Origin: Choristoneura fumiferana
Taxonomy: Eukaryota > Arthropoda > Insecta > Lepidoptera > Tortricidae
DNA length: 64,000 nucleotides
Direction of reading: 5' to 3'
NCBI RefSeq assembly: GCF_025370935.1
Contig: NC_133497.1
Span: 5,301,627-5,365,626, forward strand
The notes below the pieces were generated by a model. That model was not told the DNA's origin. It worked only from the letters and a program-made list of their open reading frames with translations, and did not search any database. A program made the position numbers and the translations under genes. Positions 33,577-45,132 of the stretch are shown in pieces (positions within the stretch are counted from its first letter, which is position 1; each line of letters begins with the position of its first letter).

Positions 33577-36410
33577 ACCAAACATGATGAATTTCTAATT
33601 AATAAAACCTGACATTTCAATCAATTACCTATTTGATTTAAACAGTGACTCTGTTATATAAATATATAATCATTGCTGCTGTATAGATTTGATTAATTAA
33701 TTAATACTGTAATAATATATAATAATAATAATAGCACCTTGTATAATAATAATATTAGTACTGTGATATTAGTGTGTTTTTTTTTTTTTTTGATGACCTG
33801 GACGCTAATTGAGTGAGTGGCCAAATATAGCTCTGGATAGGGAGTGTGGAAGTCAAGAGGAGAGGCCTTTGCCCAGCAGTGGGACACAGTTATAGGCTAA
33901 ATATAATAATAATAATTGTTTTGTATTAGATATTGTTTTAGATTTAGTTTGAAAATTTGTACGCCTTTTAGGTAGATCGCAGAGAACTTTTTCTCATTAT
34001 ATTGTACGACTCAATGTATTTTACCTGTGTATCACAAATAAATAAATAAATAAATAAATGCGTTTGCCGCATTTGTCAGACGATTTTCGCCCAACCGTTT
34101 TTCCCTGCATTAACTTTCAGCATTCGCGTTTTCCGCGACCGCTATTTTTCAACTTCTTAGTAAAATTTATTAGCCTGGCTTTTATGTAATAGCGAAAACG
34201 TTGGAAACGCAGCTTAAATAAATAAAGATTTCGAGTATACATTATCATATATTGTCAACATGTCAATAACGTCAAAAGTAGTGCAAAGTTGTTGCCCCAG
34301 TTGCAGGTTGTGCTAAACGCGAAATCGTTCATGCCATGTAACATTATTATGTCACACAGTCGCACGATATATTTGCCAAGATTTACCTACTTTCTGTTTG
34401 CGTGATCCCGCCGTAATATTCTACATCTCGACTGGTCTCTGGCTCAACGTAGTATTTGAAATTGAAACAGCATGTATTTAATAGAGTTAAGACATTTCAT
34501 AACCACGTAATTGCTATAAACTATACGAGTTTGACTATGAGTGTATCTAAATGGTTATTCGAATTTCGTATAATTTCATACACAAGATTGAGTCAGGGAT
34601 TAGTCGATCTTATACTACAAAAAAAAAACTTCTTCAGTTTCATCGGTAAAAGTGAAAAAAAAAAACATTTGGGTATTTATCTGAACACATTTAAGGCAGC
34701 AAATGTATTCAAAGTAGACAAGAAATGTTGCAAAAATTATATTATTTATTGTATTGTATTGTAAAACTCTTTATTGTACATAAAAACACATCAAAATAAC
34801 AACACAATAATAATAAGATGTACAAAGGCGAAGGGGTCTCTTTCAGTTAACCTTTAAACGATTTATATTTGTATTTCCATTTTACTAATGAAACTCAAGA
34901 GGTCACTATCTTCTTTTCGATTAAAATCGGTTCGTCGTTTTTCAGACATTGAACTTCTTAATGACTATATTGACTATATTTCTAAGTGAATTAGTTATTT
35001 TAGTCCTATTTCGATGTACAAAGCAGGTGCAGAATTTTTACGACGGGATCTTATCTATATGACGTTTTGGTTATTGCGTGGGATGTTAAAATAGAACAAT
35101 TTATTGAATCTTTCTGATGATGAGTCTTAATTGATTATGAAACGCGTCAGTGTCTTTGTCAGGGTTAGTACCTACCTACCTACCAATAGACAATAAAGTT
35201 AATTTTAGATTCTTGTCTTGTAATAGTTAATAGCGATTCACTGTTAATTAATTATACCCTATCTGACTCTACTATAATATTTTAACTAAGAAGGTTTGTG
35301 AAGATGTCTTTGAACAAACGGGTTTGAATGGACGGGTTTAGATAAAAAAAAAACATACAGCCTCAACTCAATATTCCGGTAATGTGTAGTGATGCAAAAA
35401 AAAACTAATATCACAACTTTAAATCTTAGTGGTGATATACATTTTCAAAAATTCTGATAATCTTAATTTCTGAAATTTCCTCTTTATGTTTGTCGCGTTA
35501 CTTACGGGATAACCCGTCTATCGTGGTCTTCATTTACATGACGAATAACCATCTCATCATCATCCCAGCCTATATACGTCCCACCTGCTGGGCACAGGCC
35601 TCCTCTCAGAATAAGAGGGCTTAACGAATACCCATGCAAAACAATACAATGCAATAACTCTTTATTGCACATCAACACATAGTAAGCCGTACAGAAATGA
35701 CAGGTATATGGACTAATTCATGTTATTGTGTGTGTGTGTTATGTTGTGTGGTGGGTACTTCACGTTTCTAGTCTTAGCAGTAGCAGGTAAAGTGATGGGT
35801 TTTTATGGGAATATCTAAATTAAAAGTAGCCAATGTGTTTCTGGATGGCAACTTTCATTGACATCCAGTCGTTTTAGGGTTAAATAGTAAGAACTGTTGC
35901 CCGCGACTCCCGGGTTGAATTCGTTTCTCGCTATCACCGCGGAAACTATGCAATTTTCCGAACTATCCATCCCCGGGACTCAAAATATCTTTAATACTGA
36001 GTTATCTAAATCAGTTCAGAGATTTAGACGTGAAAAAGGTAAAAAACAACAACAGACCATTTCGCATTATAATATTAGTTGGAAGTAGGATAATTTTCCT
36101 ATTTGTTTACCAATCGTTGCGGAATCTTGCGCGTCGTAGGAAGTAGTTTTTATTCAAAAGAAAAAAATTGTATTGTCTCTAGAAAATACCCAACCTGTGG
36201 TTTTTTGGGTTTTTTTATTGAAACGTCACTGAAGGTTTATTCTCATATATACCTATCGCTTGACGGCGTTAGTATCGAAAGGTATATTGGCGTAAGAGAA
36301 TAGTCTAGCTTATGATTAGCTCATGAAGATATTGATTTAAACAATCACAAACGTGCCGCAAATGCTTAAGGTTCTTAACCTTTTGACCGCCGTAGTCTGA
36401 TATATAAGAC
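33577..36410. other. AT-rich non-coding stretch before the second gap
   Basis: No gene I can support. It holds SINE tails (33843-33905 and 35575-35632), an ACTCTTTATTGTACAT-type repeat (34745-34810 and 35645-35715) and a CCGCGGGAACTATGCA copy (35893-36090). The frame at 34456-34764 has no recognisable domain and an AT-driven composition. Confidence 0.5.
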
Positions 36411-36510
36411 NNNNNNNNNNNNNNNNNNNNNNNNNNNNNNNNNNNNNNNNNNNNNNNNNNNNNNNNNNNNNNNNNNNNNNNNNNNNNNNNNNNNNNNNNN
36501 NNNNNNNNNN
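36411..36510. other. Assembly gap, 100 N
   Basis: Exactly 100 N. The first base after it begins the second copy of the inverted duplicate. Confidence 1.
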
Positions 36511-37861
36511 AAATTTTGACCCACTTCCAGTGGTCCGATTGACTTGAAATTTGCCATAATTATGTAAATCTAGGGACAATACAATAATCTGGTAGGTACT
36601 AGTGACATCCTGGTATCGTCTCCGCAGAACGGAACTCCTCAACGGTTAATGACATCGACTTGAAATTTGGTACGGAAATGTAGTTTGAATGACAATGCAA
36701 GTACAGTCAACAAAAAGTACAGTCAGTAAAAAAGCTTTTATTAAATTAAAAAAACAAGTTACCACGAAATGGTCCCAAATTAACTATCGAATGCTCCGTA
36801 TTACCCTAAAATTTAGTTGATTTCAGATAAACTGGCCTCAAACGCTGGACTTTGAGACTTATATAAACAAAATTACTACGTCTACTTAGTCCAAAAGGCA
36901 ACGTCATGTTATAAGCAATCATTATCAAAAAAACACTCATTTATTGTCGTATAGATAGATACTTGTTGTTTTACACATCATTATAGCACAGGAAAAATGG
37001 GATATTTTGGCGGCAAAATATGTACATCAATGACCTTTGTTTATAACTTTATCTTGGCACTAGAAATAAGGATCTGCTGAGTCCTACCCAAATTTAGACG
37101 TCCTACCCCTTCCCAGGGGTATGGGTAGTGGGCAACGCTTAAAAAATACAAATTTTACAAACTAGGCGAGTGAGGTGTCATTTTCTATGTATTTTTTGCG
37201 CTAAAATTTATGTATTTTTTAATTTTTTATTGTACCATTTTGTCGGCATACTTTACATATTCGTGCAAAATTACCGATTTCTAGCATTGATAGTCCCTGA
37301 GCAAAGCCGCTGACGGACAGACAGTTCGACATGGCAAAACTACAAGGGTTCCGTTTTTGCCATTTTGGCTACGGGACCCTAAAAACCGTTCATATCTGGC
37401 AAAATATTAGTCCTGTAATATAACTATGGTCGTGGAAAAAAACCTCACTCGCCTAGTTTGCAAAAAAAATATTGTAATATGGGGAGGTTGTATTGCGCAG
37501 AAGAGAGAGAGAGAGAGAGAGAATTTAAGACACTCACCTAACAGCATCGCACGCAGCCGCTACGGCGTCGCACGAGCGCACACACGCTCATCACAGCGCA
37601 GGTACACGTGTGTGTGTCACCGGCCTGATGTTGCCATATCTCAAGGCTGGAAACAATAAAGTAAATTAATACAATGTCCAGTTGTTCAACATTTGTGCTA
37701 GATGGCGTTATATCGAGAGGTCCGTTTGACGTTACCTTGCTGGCGATTGGCTCATTTAGTTGTTTAAGGTCTCTATAAGTCAACGCACGTAAAAAGAGCT
37801 CTGAGTGGCTAGTGGAGGGGATACGTTTGCGCATCTGTCAACTAACAACGGCACTCATAAC

Positions 37862-38165
37862 GGGGTATCATCATCATCATCATCAGCCTGTTCGTCCACT
37901 GCTGGACGTAGGCCTCTCCCATGGCACGCCACTGAGCACGATCCTCGGCTACTCTCATCCAGCTCTTGCCAGCCGCCCTGCGAAGATCATCGCTCCACCG
38001 AGTCTGAGGACGTCCTACACTACGTTTGCCGATCCGTGGTCTCCACTCAAGAACTCGTCTACCCCAACGGTTATCGGTTCTTCGGGTTATATGGCCGGCC
38101 CATTGCCACTTCAGCATGCTAATGCGGTGGGCTATGTCGATAACTTTGGTTCTCTGTCGATTACT
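37862..38165 (-). pseudogene. 3' end of RTE-type reverse transcriptase ORF (copy B)
   Basis: Counterpart of 15050-15352 on the opposite strand, with the same motifs and the (CATCAT)n tail at 37867-37884. The frame has small differences from copy A. Confidence 0.85.
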
Positions 38166-38813
38166 TCGTTACGAATTAACGGGGTATAGATGTCATATAT
38201 TCCACGACGACCAAAGAATGTCTATGCTAAATTTCATTTTTCTAGAAAGAAACGGAATGCAAACTTCATCCGCTCGTATTTTCCTTATTTTTCTACGTAG
38301 TTATATTTGTGATTTTTACGTCATTCGTTTTTATTTTCCAGTTTTGTATAACATTAAACTATTTACGAGAAAAATTGAGTTACATGCATATTCCATATTG
38401 TTTTTCTTTCTCCATTATAGTAGGTACAGTAAAGAATTTACATTCATACATAATGTTTACATGTATATGTATTTTACGTACTTACATTGATAATCAGACT
38501 TTATTCTTTTAAGATTACTTATGTAATTTATTTTCTATCACTATAAATATTTAAGATAGGGCGTTTAAAACGTACTAATTTTAACATGTACCAAAAAAAA
38601 AATACAGAACCCTTGTTGCCGAGTACGTCTCGCACTTGACCATTTTTTTCTTCAATGTATTCTAAATATTCTAATCACAGAATATTTAAGTAAAACTGAT
38701 TTATACTTTAATAGGCTAGGCGCAATTTTTTTTTGGAATTTACTATGTGCGAATCTAGATTTGAAATTTACCACATGTTTACCACGAGCTTCGCGGTAAA
38801 GGAAAACATCATC

Positions 38814-39092
38814 GGACAGATGGCCTAGTGGTTAGAGAACCTGAATATGAAGCTTGAGGTCCCGGGTTCGATTCCCGTGTCGGGGCAGATATTTGTATGA
38901 AAAATACGAATGTTTGTTCTCGGGTCTTGGGTGTTTAATATGTATTTAAGTATGTGTATCTATATCTATATAATTATATTTATCCGTTGCTTAGTACCCA
39001 TAACACAAGCTTTGCTAAGCTTACTTTGGGGACTAGGTCAATTGGTGTGAATTGTCCCGTGATATTTATATTTATTTATTTATTTATTTATC
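38814..39092 (+). mobile_element. tRNA-derived SINE, family 1, with pol III boxes
   Basis: This is the clearest family member. The head GATGGCCTAGTGGTTAGAGA holds the A box, GGTTCGATTCCCGTG holds the B box, and the tail is (TATTTATT)n at 39068-39091. The spacing resembles an internal RNA polymerase III promoter. It is a SINE and not a working tRNA gene, because the anticodon arm does not fold properly. Confidence 0.88.
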
Positions 39093-40024
39093 ATGAGGAA
39101 ACTTGGACAAACCCGCGAATCAATTAAATTGTGTTTAAGTTTCCAATCCGCACTGGGCCCGCGTGGGAACTACTGCTCAAGTCCTCTCATTCTCAGAGGA
39201 GGCCTGTGCCCAGCAATGTGACGTATGTGCAGTGTTGCCAATTTAGCGACTTACTTGCTAGATAGAACTGGCGACTTTTGCTTAAGTCTTAGCGACCAAA
39301 AAAAAGTTTTAGCGACAAAAATGGTTTATCGACTTATCTGGCGACTTTTGGAGTACTTACAAATTAAAGCAAAAAAAAAAAAAAAAATCGAACTTCGTAC
39401 CTTGCCGTTGCCGTCCCGCTGACGCTTATGTCATTTAATACGCGAGTGAAAGGGACGGTGAGATACGAACTTCGATTTTCGAGTTTCGTAGTAGCCGCTC
39501 TGGCCCTATACTACGAAGTGCAGAATTCGAACTTCGTATCTTGCCGTCCCGTTATTTAATACAAGAGTGATAGGGACGGCACGATACGAAACTCGAATTT
39601 TGTAGTAGCTCCGCCGGTGGAATTAATTTTAGCGACTTTCTAGCGACTTTTGATTTTGAGTCTAGCGACTCGAACTTCTAGGAGTAGGCAACACTGCGTA
39701 TGTGGGCGCAAAAATTAATTTGTCGAACTGAACCTGGGCCCAAAGATACAAGGGCCGAAACCCCTAGACCGATTGACACTTGAAACCTTCGTCTTTTCAA
39801 CTGTTAACAAATCTACTGAATCGACTTTAACGCTTTTATGAAACGGAACTCTGATTCGAGTGATAAACAACTACGCCCCAAAAAGTTATAAATCCTAACT
39901 GAAACTTGTATAAAAATGGACTTTATCATAACACGCACTAGATTCAAACTTCACTAACTCTAAACTAACTTAGGACTTTTTGCTTCAAACTGTGTAACAT
40001 AGATTAAAGATACACGCAGATGCG

Positions 40025-40457
40025 TCATTTCGTTTATCTTTTTTCAAGCATCTGAATCTGTTACAACAATCCTAAACAGTATCTAAGAAAGGCCATCTAA
40101 GATGGTTATTTTCATACAAACAGAAAGGATATCCGGATGAAAATAAGTCAATGTACTTATCTGGTTCTAATATGAATATTTAAGGGGTGTTATTTTTACG
40201 ATGGTAAGCGAAGATGTGAACTGGAGACTGGACTATACTTCGTTTTTTTATACCATTAAAACAAGGGTAAACAATCTTGACAAGCCTTTTTAATGAAAAA
40301 CGTTTTTAAAAAAACTTATGATACCAAAAGCATGTAAATGATCATATGTCTTTTCTTTGCTAATTGTTAGGTTTGCTGTGGCTTATTTTTCAAATTTTAA
40401 AAACAGTGTCCTATTCCTATCCACTACATAATCTATGACTATATTATACACTCCGTG
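40025..40457. other. Non-coding stretch after the duplicate
   Basis: AT-rich unique-looking sequence. I see no gene, hairpin or repeat in it. Confidence 0.4.
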
Positions 40458-40770
40458 AAGCCGTGGTGGCGGAGTGGTTTGACCATGGCCTCTCAAGCAG
40501 AGGATCGTGGGTTCAAACCTCGGCGCACACCTCGTAAGTTTTTCGAAATTCATGTGCGGAATTACATCTGAAATTTACCACGAGCTTTACGGTGAAGGAA
40601 AACATCGCGAGGAAACCTGCACAACCCTGCGAAGCGAGTTAATGGTGTGTGTGCAGTTCCCAATCCGCACTGAGCCCGCGTGGGAACTACGGCCCAAGCC
40701 CTCTCATTCTGAGAGGAGGACTGTGCCCAGCAGTGGGACGAATATAGGCTGGAATGATGGTGATGATGAT
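40458..40770 (+). mobile_element. tRNA-derived SINE, family 2, near full length
   Basis: The head AGCCGTGGTGGCGGAGTGGT, a B-box-like GGGTTCAAACC, a middle part with TTTACCACGAGCTTTACGG, and the tail CTGTGCCCAGCAGTGGGACG followed by (GAT)n. The Tc1 element at 40775 was inserted right at the end of the (GAT)n tail. The plus-strand open frame across it is not a gene. Confidence 0.85.
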
Positions 40771-40774
40771 TATA

Positions 40775-42271
40775 CACTCACCGGCAAAAAACTTGGTCCA
40801 AAAACCAGTCGCGATTTAAAACTATAGATTTTAACTAAACTAAACATTTTTTTTTTCATTGATGCATTAATTATAACTTTTTCATGGTTAACTAATAAAC
40901 GTCATAAAATCGATAATTTTAAAAGTGTTTACGTCATTCATTCGTTAGCAGCCATTCCTGCTTCAAAAGTAAGGTTCTTAATATATATACATGCTTGTGA
41001 TTATTTTTTTTAAGTAATAGTTTATTTCTGATTTTTTGTTTCCGAAATCAATTAAACCATGCAAATAACCGCCATTCTAGTTGCACAAGCGGTTTTTTTT
41101 AACATAGCAGCAGTTCTACTCAACGCGAGGTGACTTTATTTCTTAACGTGCCACATACAGCTTTAAGATATGTTCAAGCAAGCAAAGACCAAGAAGTGGC
41201 AGATATCGGTGCACTACTACCCAGGAGGATTGGTTTATTTTTCTAACTGCTTTGAGAGATCGTTCCCTTGCCGTGGAAACCAGGCCACGTCTTCAAGCGT
41301 CACGTGAGAAGACGAATCCAGGAATAAAATGTATCCGCTCGAAGGCCGGTGCAAGCTCCAGCACACCTCAGGTATCACAGAGTTGAACAACTAAGATTTG
41401 CTCATGAACATCCTAACTCGCCGGTCGATCAATCGAGTAAAGTTTGCTCACAGAAAAGAGCAGAATTGCGTTAAGAGCTCCTAATGGTCGTGAAAACGTG
41501 TGGGGTAGACAAGGAGAACGCTATTTCCCTATAACTATCCGTCAGACGGTCGGTACGATGGGGGGTCTATAATGGTTTGGGGAAGAATTTGTTCAGACGC
41601 ACGCACGGAGTTGACCCTTGTAAATGACTGTCTAACAGCAGTCAGGTCCATTGAAGAAATTATTCAGGAACACGTCAGGCCCTTCATGGGCTTCATTGGC
41701 GAAGAAAACTTCAAGCTGATGAATGATAACGCAAGAGTCCACATCACTCGGTTCGTTGAAGCTTACTTAGCCGACGTTGGGATTCGAAAGCTCCAATGGC
41801 CAGCCTTAAGTCTGGATTTTAATCCAATTGAGCATGTCAGGGCCATGCTCAAAAGAAAGGTAAGAGCCAGGCCAAACCCACCGGAGACCCTCTGGGACCT
41901 CAAGACTGCAGTACTGACTATGCGGGATGAAATGTCTCAAATGGACAAAAAAAAGATTCTGCCTGATCATATACAAGCGGTAATTCAAGCCTGAGAAGGG
42001 CAATACTCGTTATTAATTGTGTTCTTTTATATTTTCACTTAAAAAAAATTAATAAAATAAGTGTTAAGTTTGTGATGTTTTTCTTACCCCACTCGATTTT
42101 CCTTGTTTCCTTGAATTCTTCTTGTTAAATTACTTCAGTCTCAATAATTTTAATGTTTATCGCATGCTAATCATACCTCTTAAACATAAAACTATCGAAA
42201 ACAATTATTTACACACAAAAAGAAACAAAAATTCAACTTTGTATTTTGGGCAAATTTATTGCCGGTGAGTG
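40775..42271 (+). mobile_element. Tc1-like transposon, 1.5 kb, TA flanked
   Basis: The terminal repeats start CACTCACCGGCAA at 40775 and end TTGCCGGTGAGTG at 42271, with TA at 40773-40774 and 42272-42273. The length of 1497 bp is usual for Tc1. The N-terminal half of the transposase (about 41150-41570) has stops and frame changes, so the element is dead. The ends look intact and might still be mobilised in trans. Confidence 0.93.
41572..41994 (+). pseudogene. C-terminal half of Tc1-type DD34E transposase
   Basis: An open frame of 140 codons. The second catalytic aspartate lies in NDNARVH and the glutamate in DFNPIEHV, with 34 residues between, giving the DD34E spacing of the Tc1 family. A first catalytic D would lie before GRICSDA or in the broken upstream part. 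Fragments of the missing helix-turn-helix half are visible in other frames upstream. The consensus SPDLNPIENLW is degraded to SLDFNPIEHVR. Confidence 0.9.
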
Positions 42272-42273
42272 TA

Positions 42274-44304
42274 TATTTGCAATTCTTATCTGACATTGCT
42301 CTGTGATAAAAGTGTTTAATAAAAGAGATAAATTAACTCATCACATCACACCACTTGCTACACAACCTCAGATATTTATCAACACATGATTTTGATTTTA
42401 TCTTATCATCATCATCATTGTCTTGTCTCTGGCCTATATAAGTACCACAGTTCGGCACAAGCTTCTTCACAGGATGAACCAGCATGGGATGTAGTTCCTA
42501 TGCACACCTAGCACAGTTTGGGATGCAATCAGTATTTATGTATCAATTGTTTTCATTTTACCACCTCATGCAAATACTTGTATGACAGTAACACAGTACA
42601 AAAAGTCCCAAATATGTATATTAAAGTGAAAAAAAAATTAAGGATAGTCAACTTCACCTTAAATTTAATTGAAACTAAATTTAAGGGAAACATCCTACTG
42701 TGGCTGTATGGATCATGCTCCCTTAGCCAAGATATGACAACATTCGAGATAAAAAAGGTAAGCAGGCAAAACTAAGAAATCAAACTAAATAGAAAAAAAA
42801 AAAAATATTGCCTGTAAAAAAACTATAAAAATAATTTTCTATCAGTTTGAAGATGGGCCTCGGCATGAGCCAAGAGCAGTGGATCTAAAATCATCTACCT
42901 TGCCAACCTTCTATTACTCCTGAAGTCAGAGTCAGAAGTGAGGTCATGAACACAAGAACATGTCATGTGATGACAGCACAGCAGGATTTTGACATTCACT
43001 CATTCATTTAATTCATTCTCCTTTTGTTGAATTCACTTCAACTCTCGTGGCACTACCTATAGAAAATTATTTTCATCACTTTTTCTAAGTACTTAGTTGG
43101 TTAGCATTAGCTCAAAATGTAAACTAAAAACCATAAACTAAAGATGCAACCAGGGATATTCACAGCTCACTGTACAGTGTTAATTAAGACAGTATTTAGA
43201 CAGGTGTCTTGTCTTATACATATAAATAAAAACATATAGATATACTACATGACTATAAAAGTTGTCCTCATATTTCAAGTGAAACCAGATACCTATGTAT
43301 CATAATTCATAGCTGTCACACAAACAATTTGTAATAATTATTGTCCAGGATAGCACATTCAGTTATGAAAACAGTAGATGAAGGGCTTATAAATGCTTTG
43401 CCTTCAATAGAGATAACTTGAGATAATTTGTTTTGAGACCTTGAAATGAGCATTGTTTAAATCGGCTTTTAATAGCCTCATTGGAATACTTAAAATTTTA
43501 GGACTTAAAATAGTACTTAACTTGGAAGAATCTATTTAATGATATTTCTTGACACCAAGGTCCATGCAAATTAAGTAAAAAAAAAAAAATTGTTGTATTT
43601 TCCTGTTGATTAAGGAAATCAATTAATAATTACCTCGGCCTCAGTGTACCAATTCTAATTAGTACTAGTTTTAATGGATTTATCTTTTGATTTTGTTTTA
43701 TCTAATGACTATCAAAATAAAGGTCAAAGGTGAATCAACATCTTAAAGTCTGAATTATGTGGTTACACCGTTGGATCCAATTTTTCACTAAAAAGAAACC
43801 GCAAATTTTCACATAACTGTTCCGTTCCGACCCGTTAAAGTGGACCGCGACCTACTGGAATTTTGCAACAAAAAATACATTTTAACTCAAAGAATATAAT
43901 CATGTTGCTTTTATAACTTACCAATTATGTAATCAAGAGTGTTCTAACTGGATCAAAAAGCGTAATTATAGTACGGTTAATGAGCAAAATAGCAAAAACT
44001 AAAACGATATCGCGTAAAGCGCGTCGTGACACAACGCTTGCCGAAGAAATGAAAACGTCATTATGACAGGTCAAGAGCATATTCGGGCTACGTTTCCACT
44101 TTTTAAGATCTGTATTTCTTCTGAATTTCGTCAGGGTGCAACTGTTACTCTGTAGGAAGAAAGCAAAGGAAAATGATATCTTGTTGTTTATGTAATACTA
44201 TCTAAAATTAGCCAACAGAGCAGGTCAGCAGGTGCCAAGGCCGAGGAGAAAAAATATTCAGTAAAATACACGTCATAACTTATCTGTGGTTAATTTGAAA
44301 AAAG
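42274..44304. other. AT-rich stretch upstream of CHMP7
   Basis: No gene is supported. A diverged relic of the 25809 MITE family lies at 42790-42910. The minor frame at 42518-42775 has no domain. The sequence at 43790-44200 is less AT-rich and has no visible repeat. Confidence 0.4.
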
Positions 44305-44712
44305 GGGTGACATTATTTACCGGTTATATAATACCGACATGGAAATACCAACCTAATATTTTGTGGAAGCGCGCCCACAGAAACTTATCGAAATAGTAAG
44401 TACTACCACAGTGTAAGGTACTACGTAGCCTTCTTAAGGCCGCCATTAAGGGAATAATAATAATAACTTGCTCTTCGATACGGCCTTGTAGACTCTGAGG
44501 TGCCGTATTATAGGTATGTCCCTGCGCCAGTTCTCGAAAATGGTCGTGCCATGCTCTATTGGGATCGATCTGTCATCACGGACAGGACTATTGTAGCCAA
44601 TAAGCCTGATATCGTGCTGACAGTTTCACTCCAGTTTGTATGGGCGGGTTAACGAAATATCGAGTCGGTATTTCCATGTCGGTATTATCCGTGCAGGTAA
44701 ATAGTGTCACCC
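44305..44712. mobile_element. MITE with 48-bp TIRs just upstream of CHMP7
   Basis: The left end GGGGTGACATTATTTACC..ATAATACCGACATGGAAATA and the right end are imperfect reverse complements over about 48 bp. The inside is moderately GC-rich and has no coding capacity. Its right end lies about 150 bp before the CHMP7 start codon, so it probably supplies or borders promoter or 5' UTR sequence. Confidence 0.82.
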
Positions 44713-44860
44713 GAAAAAAGCATGGCGGATTGTTCTGCGGAGTGCGGCGCAGTGTGTGTATTTTTATTTTGACATCTCTAAATGAACTGTCTTTGTTTTT
44801 ATATTGTGATTATTTGAAAACGATATTCGTTATAATAGTGAGTGTTGATAAAAACCCACA

Positions 44861-45132
44861 ATGGGTTTACCGGACAACTGTATTACGGAGGAAAAGCTTC
44901 CGCAGTGCTGGTCGGACGATATTCGCATGAATGCGCTGTTCGCCCCTTTTCGTTTAAAATCTGCAAACCCTGAGTCTTGGGACATGAAGATGAAGTTCTG
45001 GTCAGACTTGCTGCGGCAATGGTGTCGTTGGAAGAAGGACCCTGTGGTTTCTGCAGCGGATTTGAAATGCGCTTTTATGCGGAAGGGCAGGACTCCTGCA
45101 TGCCTTGATATTGTCGTCGAGGAAATGTTTCG
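44861..45132 (+). CDS. CHMP7: CHMP7 exon 1 (start codon)
   Basis: The ATG has a good context (CACAATGGG). It encodes 90 residues plus two bases of Arg91, ending at donor GTAAGC. ALFAPFRLKS, DMKMKFWSDLL and LKCAFMRKGRTPACLDIVV follow the order seen in the CHMP7 N-terminal domain (SFLFSAFK, SKMGFWAPLV, LQEAFQRKGSVPLGLATVL in human). It is the first winged-helix segment. Confidence 0.93.

Larger units (their letters stand above)
36511..40024 (-). repeat. Inverted duplicate, copy B (reverse complement of 13208-17403)
   Basis: It starts at the first base after the gap and ends at 40024, the complement of base 13208. The two large indels against copy A account for nearly all of the 680-bp length difference. 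The same SINE (38814-39092) and RTE fragment (37862-38165) occur in both copies. Sequence beyond 40024 continues without a gap, whereas copy A meets a gap there. Confidence 0.93.

Noticed and set aside
34456..34764. A 102-codon gene
   Set aside because: AT-driven composition, no domain, no splice or promoter context.
36337..36642. A gene spanning the second gap
   Set aside because: The frame runs through 34 unknown residues made by N; no support on either side.
38814..38890. A working tRNA gene (A and B box present)
   Set aside because: The sequence continues into a repeated SINE body with an (ATTT)n tail, occurs in several copies, and the anticodon arm does not fold properly.
13208..40024. 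A huge inverted-repeat transposon of 27 kb with 4-kb arms
   Set aside because: The arms end exactly at two assembly gaps and contain unrelated nested repeats, so a contig overlap is the simpler reading.
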